From SHAN690 sp040221375 (GTDB lineage Bacteria; Bacteroidota; Bacteroidia; Flavobacteriales_G; Salibacteraceae): a stretch of DNA of 49,532 bases. The notes beneath the pieces are model-generated. The model was not told where the DNA came from and did no database searches. It worked only from the letters and a program-made list of their open reading frames with translations. Below, piece by piece: positions 16,091 to 22,877 of the stretch; position 1 is the first letter of the stretch; each line of letters opens with the position of its first letter. Made by a program: the position numbers and the translations under genes. Location: NCBI GenBank assembly GCA_040221375.1, contig JAVKEP010000093.1, positions 1 to 49,532 of the forward strand, in the 5' to 3' direction.

Positions 16091-18523
16091 ATGAAGATTT
16101 CATACAACCGACTGAAAGAGTTCATCCACTTAGAAGAGTCGCCCGAAGAAGTGGCTGACCTGCTGACCAGCATTGGCCTTGAAGTAGAGGGATTGGATCG
16201 TTTTGAATCGGTCCCTGGAGGGATGAAAGGCTTGGTCGTAGGACAGGTTTTGGAGGTCTGGAAACATCCAGACGCGGATAAGTTGAGCTGTACCAAGGTA
16301 GATATTGGTTCCGGCGAGATTCAGCCCATTGTATGCGGAGCCCCCAACGTTGCTGTCGGCCAAAAGGTGATCGTAGCTACGGTAGGAACCACACTTTACA
16401 CGCCAGACGGAGGGTCCTTCGAGATTAAGAAGGCCAAGATTCGCGGTGAAGTATCGCAGGGCATGATCTGTGCCGAGGACGAGATTGGCGTCGGCGAGAG
16501 CCACGATGGAATCATGGTTCTGCCATCCGACACGGCAGTAGGAACCCCTGCCGCAGAGCTTTTCCAGATTGAAGCCGACTATGTATTCGAAATCGGATTG
16601 ACCCCCAATCGGGCGGATGCCGCGTCCCATTTCGGCGTAGCGAGAGACCTCAAGGCGGCTCTGATCGAGCGAAAAGGGCGCAAAGCGACGCTTTGTAGAG
16701 CCTCTGTCGATGAGGTCAAGGCTGCGAATACGGATTTGGTCATTCCTGTTCGGGTTGAGAATCAGGAGGCGTGTCCGCGATACGTCGGAGTTACCATCTC
16801 TAATTTGACCGTTCAGCCATCCCCCGCCTGGCTCCAAAATTTTCTAAAGGCAATTGGTGTGCGTCCGATCAATAACGTAGTGGATGTTACCAACTATGTG
16901 AATCACGCGTTCGGCCAGCCCATGCACGCGTTTGACGCGGATAAGATTGAAGGCAATGAAGTAGTGATCAAAACGATGCCAAAAGGATCTACATTCACCA
17001 CCCTCGACGAGGAAGAACGCACCCTTGATGACAAAGACCTGATGATTTGCAATGCGAAGGAAGGCATGTGCATCGCGGGGGTATTTGGAGGCATCAAATC
17101 GGGGGTTACCAGCGAAACCAAGAACATTTTTCTCGAAAGCGCCTACTTCGATCCGGTTTACATCCGAAAAACGGCAAAGCGGCACGGACTCAGCACCGAT
17201 GCTTCTTTCCGATTTGAACGGGGCATCGATCCGAATGGCACCCTCTACGCTGCCAAACTAGGCGCCAAGATGATCGCTGAGTACGGCGGAGGAACGATCA
17301 GTAGCAATTTCAGCGATTCGCATCCGGCGGCATTTCCCTCTTTCCAATTCGCATTTCGACCCAAAAAGGCGAATCAGTTGATCGGCACTGAGATTGCTGA
17401 GGCAACCATGGAGCGAATCCTTGAAAGCCTCGAAATTTCCATCGCAGAAAAAAAAGGGGATGCCTGGAAATTAGAAGTCCCTCCGTTTAAAGTAGATGTG
17501 ACCCGAGAAGCAGATGTGATCGAAGAGATCTTGCGCATCTATGGCTACGATGAGGTCCCCGTTTCAACCAAGGTATTGTCCACGATCAAGGACATGAGGC
17601 CCGAGGATGCTGCCATGGCCAAAGAAGCTGTAACGAAAGCCATGGTTGCTAACGGATTTTTAGAGTGCATGAGCAATTCTATGACGGACGAGAAATTCAC
17701 AGCCCTCTCTAGCGAATGGGAAGCTGACGAGATCGTTCGACTCAACAACCCACTCAGTTCAGAACTAGGTGTAATGCGGCCTGCGCTGATCTTTTCTGCG
17801 CTTCAAAATGCTTCGTACAACCTCAATCGGCAACAACTCAACCTAAAGCTCTTCGAGTTTGGAAACGTCTACCGCGTCAAGAGTGAAGGATTCAAGGAAG
17901 AGGAGCGATTGGGCATACTCGTGAGCGGCCAAACCATGAATGACCATTGGCGAAGTGATCCCTTGGATGCGGATTGGTTTGAAGTAAAAAGCGCCTTCGA
18001 AATGGTTCTTCAGAGGTTGGGGATTGATGCGACCAAGCTCAGCGCTGAAGGGACAAACAACGATTGGTTTGCTTACGGAATGGATTGGAAGAAAGGCGAT
18101 AAGGTCGTCGCTAGCGGGGGCGCCATTTCTGAGAAATTAATGCAAGCATTCGACGTGAAGCGCCCCGTGTTTTACGTAGAGATGAGGTGGAAAGACTTCG
18201 TGAATATGAGACAGCGAGACATCACCATCGGGCAGTTACCAAAGTACCCTGAGGTGAGAAGAGACCTTGCATTACTCATTGATGATGCCGTGGAGTATAC
18301 CACTTTAGAGCGCCTGGCTTATCAGACCGAACGCAAACTGCTTAAGTCTGTTCGCTTGTTTGATGTGTACCAAGGCAAAGGTCTTCCTTCCGGCAAGAAA
18401 AGCTACGCATTGGCTTTTAACCTTAGGGATGAGAATAAAACGCTCACTGATAAAGAGGTGGATAAGACAATGAACCGACTTCAACAACGGTTCGAACGCG
18501 AGGTAGGGGCTAAGTTACGCTAG
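16091..18523 (+). CDS. pheT: phenylalanine--tRNA ligase beta subunit
   Basis: This is the beta chain of the (alphabeta)2 enzyme that charges tRNA-Phe. At 810 residues it is full length. Domains in order: an N-terminal helical part with the EMAP/OB-type tRNA-binding domain (about 40-150; GLVVGQVLEVWKHPDADKLS), the B3/B4 core and editing region (about 210-390; RPINNVVDVTNYVNHAFGQP, then RFERGIDPNGT), the B5 domain (about 400-475), the catalytic-like core, and a C-terminal FDX-ACB anticodon-binding domain (from about 715; LPKYPEVRRDLALLI to the end). The alpha subunit pheS is not in the window, so the two genes are not adjacent on the pheT flanks. A terminator-containing repeat array follows. 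Confidence 0.97.
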   Translation: MKISYNRLKEFIHLEESPEEVADLLTSIGLEVEGLDRFESVPGGMKGLVVGQVLEVWKHPDADKLSCTKVDIGSGEIQPIVCGAPNVAVGQKVIVATVGTTLYTPDGGSFEIKKAKIRGEVSQGMICAEDEIGVGESHDGIMVLPSDTAVGTPAAELFQIEADYVFEIGLTPNRADAASHFGVARDLKAALIERKGRKATLCRASVDEVKAANTDLVIPVRVENQEACPRYVGVTISNLTVQPSPAWLQNFLKAIGVRPINNVVDVTNYVNHAFGQPMHAFDADKIEGNEVVIKTMPKGSTFTTLDEEERTLDDKDLMICNAKEGMCIAGVFGGIKSGVTSETKNIFLESAYFDPVYIRKTAKRHGLSTDASFRFERGIDPNGTLYAAKLGAKMIAEYGGGTISSNFSDSHPAAFPSFQFAFRPKKANQLIGTEIAEATMERILESLEISIAEKKGDAWKLEVPPFKVDVTREADVIEEILRIYGYDEVPVSTKVLSTIKDMRPEDAAMAKEAVTKAMVANGFLECMSNSMTDEKFTALSSEWEADEIVRLNNPLSSELGVMRPALIFSALQNASYNLNRQQLNLKLFEFGNVYRVKSEGFKEEERLGILVSGQTMNDHWRSDPLDADWFEVKSAFEMVLQRLGIDATKLSAEGTNNDWFAYGMDWKKGDKVVASGGAISEKLMQAFDVKRPVFYVEMRWKDFVNMRQRDITIGQLPKYPEVRRDLALLIDDAVEYTTLERLAYQTERKLLKSVRLFDVYQGKGLPSGKKSYALAFNLRDENKTLTDKEVDKTMNRLQQRFEREVGAKLR

Positions 18524-18578
18524 CTTAGGATCTGTCCAAAAACAGCTCAACCAATCTGTGCAAACCAGTCTAAATGAA

Positions 18579-18604
18579 AAAGCCCCGGAATAATCCGAGG
18601 CTTT
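18579..18604 (-). terminator. terminator in repeat unit A (also at the end of pheT)
   Basis: A 10-bp stem (18579-18588 with 18595-18604) has the loop AATAAT; read leftward it is followed by TTTTTC. In the minus direction the only non-Watson-Crick pair is G-U. The plus direction also has a T-rich flank (TTTCTTT), so it may stop pheT transcripts as well. Confidence 0.75.
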
Positions 18605-18609
18605 CTTTG

Positions 18610-18689
18610 TTGCGGGGGCTGGACTACTTGCGTGAGCTCACTACGTTCGGTTCGAACCAGCGCCACGCCTTTGGCGTGGTAGAGCCCAA
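18610..18689 (-). pseudogene. tRNA-fMet-like remnant, unit A
   Basis: Read leftward, the fragment begins in the anticodon-arm block TTGGGCTC, lacks the CAT anticodon, carries an inserted hairpin (CCACGCC and GGCGTGG), resumes with CGCTGGTTCGA, has an insert within the T loop, and ends with GTCCAGCCCCCGCAA, identical to the 3' end of the intact tRNA. The 5' half (acceptor 5' strand and D arm) is missing, so it cannot make a normal tRNA. Confidence 0.7.
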
Positions 18690-18711
18690 CACATTTAGGA
18701 TAAGAAATGAA

Positions 18712-18737
18712 AAAGCCTCGGAATAATCCGAGGCTTT
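18712..18737 (-). terminator. terminator in repeat unit B
   Basis: This is the same hairpin as in units A and C. Here one base change makes the 10-bp stem fully Watson-Crick, which suggests the hairpin has stayed under selection or is a recent copy. The T tract follows in the leftward direction. Confidence 0.75.
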
Positions 18738-18742
18738 CTTTG

Positions 18743-18822
18743 TTGCGGGGGCCGGATTACTTGCGTGAGCTCACTTCGTTCGGTTCGAACCAGCGCCACG
18801 CCTTTGGCGTGGTAGAGCCCAA
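18743..18822 (-). pseudogene. tRNA-fMet-like remnant, unit B
   Basis: It has the same structure as the unit A remnant: anticodon-arm block, inserted 7-bp hairpin, T-stem 5' strand, T-loop insert with GTGAGCTCAC, and the acceptor 3' strand. Two changes in the T-stem 3' strand region (ATCCGGC instead of GTCCAGC) include a G-U replacement, so pairing is kept. Confidence 0.7.
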
Positions 18823-18844
18823 CACATTTAGGATGAGAAATGAA

Positions 18845-18870
18845 AAAGCCCCGGAATAATCCGAGGCTTT
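18845..18870 (-). terminator. terminator of the tRNA-fMet gene
   Basis: A 10-bp hairpin with the six-base loop ATTATT (minus strand) lies five bases downstream of the tRNA 3' end and is followed by TTTTTC. It is a typical factor-independent terminator. Confidence 0.8.
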
Positions 18871-18875
18871 CTTAG

Positions 18876-18948
18876 TTGCGGGGGCTGGACTCGAACCAGC
18901 GACCTTTGGGTTATGAGCCCAAAGAGCTACCAACTGCTCCACCCCGCG
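18876..18948 (-). tRNA. initiator tRNA-fMet (anticodon CAT)
   Basis: The 73-nt gene folds into a full cloverleaf on the minus strand: acceptor CGCGGGG with CCCCGCA, D arm GAGC/GCTC, anticodon stem TTGGG/CCCAA with loop CTCATAA, variable AGGTC, and T arm GCTGG-TTCGAGT-CCAGC. The unpaired C1:A72 and the three consecutive G:C pairs at the base of the anticodon stem are the initiator hallmarks. The discriminator is A73 and CCA is not encoded. A promoter lies just upstream and a terminator just downstream. Confidence 0.97.
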
Positions 18949-18960
18949 ATTTTAGGTCGA

Positions 18961-18991
18961 CAAAGATACAAGGATTCTTGCGTAAGTCAAG
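18961..18991 (-). promoter_or_regulatory. promoter of tRNA-fMet
   Basis: On the minus strand, CTTG, 19 bases, then a perfect TATCTTTG (18968-18961) fit the Bacteroidota consensus. The -7 box ends 12 bases before the mature tRNA 5' end, leaving room for a short 5' leader removed by RNase P. Confidence 0.6.
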
Positions 18992-19079
18992 ACGGCGTTC
19001 AATAAAATCTATTGCGATTGAGAAGTGGAGCCGTGTGCGGCCTCAAAGTGAATCCGCATATTTGTTTTAAAACCATCCC

Positions 19080-19670
19080 ATGATCTACGCATTCAATGGA
19101 TTCACGCCTGTGGTGCACGAAACTGCCTTCGTTCATCCCCAAGCATCCGTGACGGGAAACGTCATCATTGGCGCCAATGTATATATCGGTCCGGGAGCTG
19201 CCATCAGGGGCGACTGGGGTAAGATCACCATCGAAAAAGGGTGCAACGTGCAAGAGAATTGTACGGTGCATATGTTCCCGGGCGTAGAAGTCCGCTTACA
19301 GGAGGGTGCGCACGTGGGACATGGAGCCATCGTTCATGGAGCTCAATTGGGAAAAAATTGTTTGATAGGAATGAATGCAGTGCTGATGGACGAAGTAGAA
19401 ATTGGAGACGAGTGCATCGTGGGTGCATTGACCTTCGTACCTGCCAAAACCGTGATCCCGAAACGAAAAGTCGTTGTGGGCAATCCGGCTAAGATTGTCA
19501 AGGACGTTTCAGACGAGATGATCGCATGGAAATCCGAAGGCACCCGACTATATCAACAGCTTCCATCGGATTGCCATGCTTCCTTGAAGGCATGTGAACC
19601 GTTGCGAGAAGAAGAAGAAGGCAGACCAGAACAACCTAAATTCTATGACCTATGGAAAAATCGATCCTAG
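19080..19670 (+). CDS. paaY: PaaY-like / gamma-carbonic-anhydrase-family hexapeptide protein
   Basis: The 196-residue protein folds as a left-handed beta helix. Hexapeptide repeats such as VIIGANVYIGPGAAIRGD and VHGAQLGKNCLIGMNAVL run from residue 20 to 135, and a C-terminal helix ends in the YDLWKN motif seen in PaaY/CaiE proteins. The metal-binding His pattern (VHMFPG, GHGAIVHG) fits gamma-carbonic anhydrase relatives. PaaY is a thioesterase accessory to phenylacetate degradation. The paaZ gene three genes downstream supports this assignment over a plain gamma-carbonic anhydrase. The gene overlaps the next one by 19 bases. Confidence 0.85.
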   Translation: MIYAFNGFTPVVHETAFVHPQASVTGNVIIGANVYIGPGAAIRGDWGKITIEKGCNVQENCTVHMFPGVEVRLQEGAHVGHGAIVHGAQLGKNCLIGMNAVLMDEVEIGDECIVGALTFVPAKTVIPKRKVVVGNPAKIVKDVSDEMIAWKSEGTRLYQQLPSDCHASLKACEPLREEEEGRPEQPKFYDLWKNRS

Positions 19671-20059
19671 CGATTTGTTGCGCCTTGCTGTGGAGCACAA
19701 TTTCTGTTGCCCAAGACGCTCCGAGGGAGTTTGAGTACGAATCGGGAGACACGACGTACATCATGAAGCAGTACCAATTTTGCCTCTACCTCACCGGAAA
19801 CGAAGGCTCACAATCCGAAGAAGAAAAGGCCACGATGCAACAGGCCCATCTCAAGCATTTGTCGGGACTGGAAGAAAAGGGTTTGATCATGGCGGGCCCC
19901 TTCGGTGACGACGGAGAGAAGCGTGGAGTGCTACTCTTTGATTTAGCCACAACCGAGGAGGCCAGCGCACTCGTTCTAGATGATCCCATGGTGATTGCTC
20001 AGCGCCTCAGCTTTGAGTGTCATCCTCTCTGGTTGGCCAAGGGAACCACACTCAAGTAA
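19652..20059 (+). CDS. secreted YCII-related protein
   Basis: The 135-residue protein has a signal peptide (MEKSILAICCALLWSTISVAQ) and a YCII-like domain: YQFCLYLTGNE, then AHLKHLSGLEEKGLIMAGPF and a C-terminal hydrophobic strand region around VIAQRLSFECHPLW. YCII proteins are usually small cytosolic ferredoxin-like-fold proteins, so an export signal is unusual. It starts inside the paaY 3' end (19-base overlap), pointing to co-translation. Function unknown; a role with phenylacetate or ring-cleavage products is only a guess from position. Confidence 0.75.
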   Translation: MEKSILAICCALLWSTISVAQDAPREFEYESGDTTYIMKQYQFCLYLTGNEGSQSEEEKATMQQAHLKHLSGLEEKGLIMAGPFGDDGEKRGVLLFDLATTEEASALVLDDPMVIAQRLSFECHPLWLAKGTTLK

Positions 20060-20109
20060 ACAGTTGGAGACCTCGATCTCGTCTTATCTTCGCGCATGAA
20101 ATTTTGAAC

Positions 20110-20649
20110 GTGAACGCCCTGCTTAGAAATATCACCACCCTCCTTTTGGCGCTTTTACTCCTTTCCGATGGAATCGCCCAGGATGATAGCTCTGGGAAAT
20201 TGTATTTAAGAGGAAAGGTTGTTAACGAGAAAAAGAAAGGCATAGAAGCCTCCATCTTTTTGTATAAAAACGCACTGCGAATCGATAGCTTCACAACCAA
20301 CAGAATTGGTCGATTCGAGTTTTATATTCCACTCCAAGACTCGATGGCGTTTGTGGTATATGCCAAAGACCACGTTTCTAAGACCGTATTCGTAGACTCA
20401 AGAATTCCGGAAGAGGAAAAGGCAGATGAATTTAGGTTTCCCTTTTTCATCGACTTGTATCAGGTACAGAAAGTGCCATCCAATTTTGACCTTGAACGTC
20501 CTGTAGGAAAGATCATTTACTCTGGGTCTCAGTTCATCTACGACATCGACTTCACGAAAGAACAAAACGAGCGTTTGAAGGAATTTGTACGCGAGCGAAG
20601 AGAATTGAAAGTAAGGCGCCACGAAATTGAAAATCAAGGACATGAATAA
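20110..20649 (+). CDS. secreted protein of the small carboxypeptidase-regulatory-like family
   Basis: No ATG gives a clean start. The GTG at 20110 (or TTG at 20104) produces a standard signal peptide, NALLRNITTLLLALLLLSDG; an in-frame ATG at 20017 would place 31 polar residues before it and lie inside the preceding gene. I use 20110, giving 180 residues. The mature part starts GKLYLRGKVVNEKKKGIEA, then RIGRFEFYI, VDSRIPEEEK and FFIDLYQ, and VGKIIYSG. These match the pattern of the two secreted proteins at 1387-2240. The C-terminus is a charged helix. It overlaps paaZ by 8 bases. Confidence 0.65.
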   Translation: MNALLRNITTLLLALLLLSDGIAQDDSSGKLYLRGKVVNEKKKGIEASIFLYKNALRIDSFTTNRIGRFEFYIPLQDSMAFVVYAKDHVSKTVFVDSRIPEEEKADEFRFPFFIDLYQVQKVPSNFDLERPVGKIIYSGSQFIYDIDFTKEQNERLKEFVRERRELKVRRHEIENQGHE

Positions 20650-22693
20650 AATAAGCAATTACGTTCAAGGCCAATGGATCGACGGTGACGGCGAAGAAAT
20701 GACGGCGTTCAATGCGATAACAGGTGAGGCCGTAGGAGTCGTCAGTAGTTCAGGCTTGGACTACAACGCAATCCTCGATTACGCGAGAACCGTCGGAGGA
20801 CCGGCGCTGCGAAAAATGACATTCCAAGAAAGGGGAAGAATGCTCAAGGCACTGGCGCTGCACCTGACGGAGCGCAAAGAAAAATTTTATGCATTGAGCG
20901 CCGCAACAGGTGCGACCCGTGTCGATAGCTGGATTGACATCGAAGGAGGAATTGGAAACCTATTCGCCTATGCATCATTGAGAAAACAATTCCCAGACCT
21001 TCCTTATGCAGTAGAGGGCGATGTTGTTCCACTTTCGAAGGGCGGTAGTTTTATTGGGCATCACATCTTGGTCCCTAAGCGGGGAGTGGCGGTGCACATC
21101 AACGCCTTTAATTTTCCCATCTGGGGTATGCTTGAGAAGATTGCAGTAAACCTACTTGCTGGAGTTCCTGCTGTGGTGAAGCCATCGGAGTTTACCAGTT
21201 ACCTCACCGAACTAATGGTCAAAGAAATAGCGGACTCCGGCATCCTGCCAGCGGGTTCGCTTCAGTTGGTATCGGGTATGGGCCGAGGAATCATTGACCA
21301 CGTAACGAACCAAGACGTAGTGACTTTCACCGGTTCTGCAGCCACGGGGATGAAGCTAAAAGCATTGCCACACATCATCGAAAACTCGGTTCCTTTCAAC
21401 CTCGAAGCAGATTCCTTGAACGCATCCATGCTGGGCGAGGATGCAGCCCCAGGCACGCCGGAATTTGACCTATTCATTAAAGCAACGCGGGCAGAAATCA
21501 CCGTAAAAGCAGGCCAAAAATGCACGGCCATACGGCGGATTCTGGTTCCAGAACAGTACATGGAAGACGTGCAAATAGCCCTCGGTAAGCAGTTGCAAAA
21601 AACCGTCATCGGCGATCCTTCGGTGGAAGGAGTTCGGATGGGAGCCTTGGCTTCGCGACTCCAAGTAGAACGGGTACGCTCCAACGTAGAGCTTCTGATG
21701 GAAGAACAAGAAGTGGTCTATGGAAATTTAACCGACTTCGAAGTTACCGGCGCAGACAAAGAGAAGGGGGCATTCTTCGGCCCAATCCTCTTCAGGAACG
21801 ACAATCCATTTGAGCAAACGCGCGTGCACGAGATTGAGGCATTCGGCCCTGTAAGTACATTGATGCCTTACAAAGACTTAGAAGAAGCGATTCGAATCAC
21901 AGAAATGGGCCGCGGCTCATTGGTTACATCGATCGTCACCGCAAGCGATGAGGTGGCTAAGGAGTTCGTGCTCAACACAGCGCATCTCCACGGACGAATT
22001 TTGGTTTTGAATGAGCGTTGCGCCAAGGAAAGTACAGGGCACGGCTCACCGATGCCATTGCTCAGCCACGGAGGGCCCGGAAGAGCAGGCGGAGGAGAGG
22101 AAATGGGCGGAGTCAGAGGGGTGAAGCATTACATGCAACGGACGGCCATTCAGGGCCACCCAGAAACGATTACGCGCATCACGGAACAATTCCAAGTAGG
22201 TGCAGACCAGCCAGAAGCCAATCCACATGTATTCAGACAGCACTTTGAGGAGCTACGGGTAGGCGATACGGTCTACACCCATCAGCATACGGTAACCGAA
22301 GCCGATATTGTCAATTTCGCCAACGTGAGTGGAGATAATTTCTACGCACACATGGACGTGACCTCTCTCGACGGAACGATTTTCGAGCAACGCGTGGCGC
22401 ATGGTTACTTTTTACTCTCTAAAGCCGCAGGGCTGTTTGTTGATCCTAAGAAAGGCCCGGTCCTACTCAACTACGGCGTGGAACAAGCGCGGTTTACGAA
22501 ACCTGTGTATCCCGGCGCAACCGTCGGCGTGCGATTCACCGTCAAGGAAAAGATCGATCAAGAGAAACGAAGCGAGGATGACGTCGCAAAAGGAATCGTC
22601 AAATTCCTAGTAGACATGTACGATGAGACAGGTGAAACGGTAGCCATCGCCACGATCTTGACGATGGTGAAGAAATTGGATCAAAGTTTATAA
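20642..22693 (+). CDS. paaZ: PaaZ, bifunctional oxepin-CoA hydrolase / 3-oxo-5,6-dehydrosuberyl-CoA semialdehyde dehydrogenase
   Basis: This is the ring-opening enzyme of the aerobic phenylacetyl-CoA pathway. The start is ATG 20642 (a TTG five codons upstream is less likely), giving 683 residues. The N-terminal aldehyde dehydrogenase domain (about 1-520) has Glu255 in FNLEADSLN and the catalytic Cys294 in GQKCTAIRR. The C-terminal MaoC/hotdog domain (about 545-683) has Asp565 and His570 in SGDNFYAHMD. The spacing matches the E. coli enzyme closely. The epoxidase genes paaABCDE are not in this window, so the pathway would be split. It ends the paaY operon. Confidence 0.95.
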   Translation: MNKISNYVQGQWIDGDGEEMTAFNAITGEAVGVVSSSGLDYNAILDYARTVGGPALRKMTFQERGRMLKALALHLTERKEKFYALSAATGATRVDSWIDIEGGIGNLFAYASLRKQFPDLPYAVEGDVVPLSKGGSFIGHHILVPKRGVAVHINAFNFPIWGMLEKIAVNLLAGVPAVVKPSEFTSYLTELMVKEIADSGILPAGSLQLVSGMGRGIIDHVTNQDVVTFTGSAATGMKLKALPHIIENSVPFNLEADSLNASMLGEDAAPGTPEFDLFIKATRAEITVKAGQKCTAIRRILVPEQYMEDVQIALGKQLQKTVIGDPSVEGVRMGALASRLQVERVRSNVELLMEEQEVVYGNLTDFEVTGADKEKGAFFGPILFRNDNPFEQTRVHEIEAFGPVSTLMPYKDLEEAIRITEMGRGSLVTSIVTASDEVAKEFVLNTAHLHGRILVLNERCAKESTGHGSPMPLLSHGGPGRAGGGEEMGGVRGVKHYMQRTAIQGHPETITRITEQFQVGADQPEANPHVFRQHFEELRVGDTVYTHQHTVTEADIVNFANVSGDNFYAHMDVTSLDGTIFEQRVAHGYFLLSKAAGLFVDPKKGPVLLNYGVEQARFTKPVYPGATVGVRFTVKEKIDQEKRSEDDVAKGIVKFLVDMYDETGETVAIATILTMVKKLDQSL

Positions 22694-22877
22694 ACGGCTA
22701 GTCAGACCGCAAGCTGTTCACTTTTAGGGGGTCGAAAGCAAATTTTGATTTACTTCTGGAATGAATCGCGTGTCCATAGCTTGCTTGTGATTTCACAGAA
22801 GTTTTTATTTTGGAAGACTCAATCAAGTGAGTTCGAATAAAAGATAGAATTTGACCTCGCTTGACCGATGAACTAAG

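Larger units (their letters stand above)
18572..18837. repeat. two tandem 133-bp repeats derived from the 3' part of tRNA-fMet plus terminator
   Basis: Unit A is 18572-18704 and unit B is 18705-18837, each exactly 133 bp, with five differences by eye. A third partial copy of about 57 bp begins at 18838 and runs straight into the intact tRNA-fMet gene. Read on the minus strand, each unit contains a tRNA fragment with the same TTGGGCTC, CGCTGGTTCGA and GTCCAGCCCCCGCAAC blocks as the real gene (unit B has two changes in the last block), then the same terminator hairpin. The blocks are separated by a perfect 7-bp inverted repeat (18663-18679 and 18796-18812) and by a stretch holding the palindrome GTGAGCTCAC (18632-18641 and 18765-18774). 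Confidence 0.85.

Noticed and set aside
18757..18942. Short protein frames across the tRNA-fMet gene and its repeats (minus 18757-18942, plus 18876-19070)
   Set aside because: They are translations of the tRNA and its remnants; such frames are a common annotation artefact.
18572..18948. CRISPR array
   Set aside because: The repeats are contiguous 133-bp units without spacers, and no cas genes are nearby.
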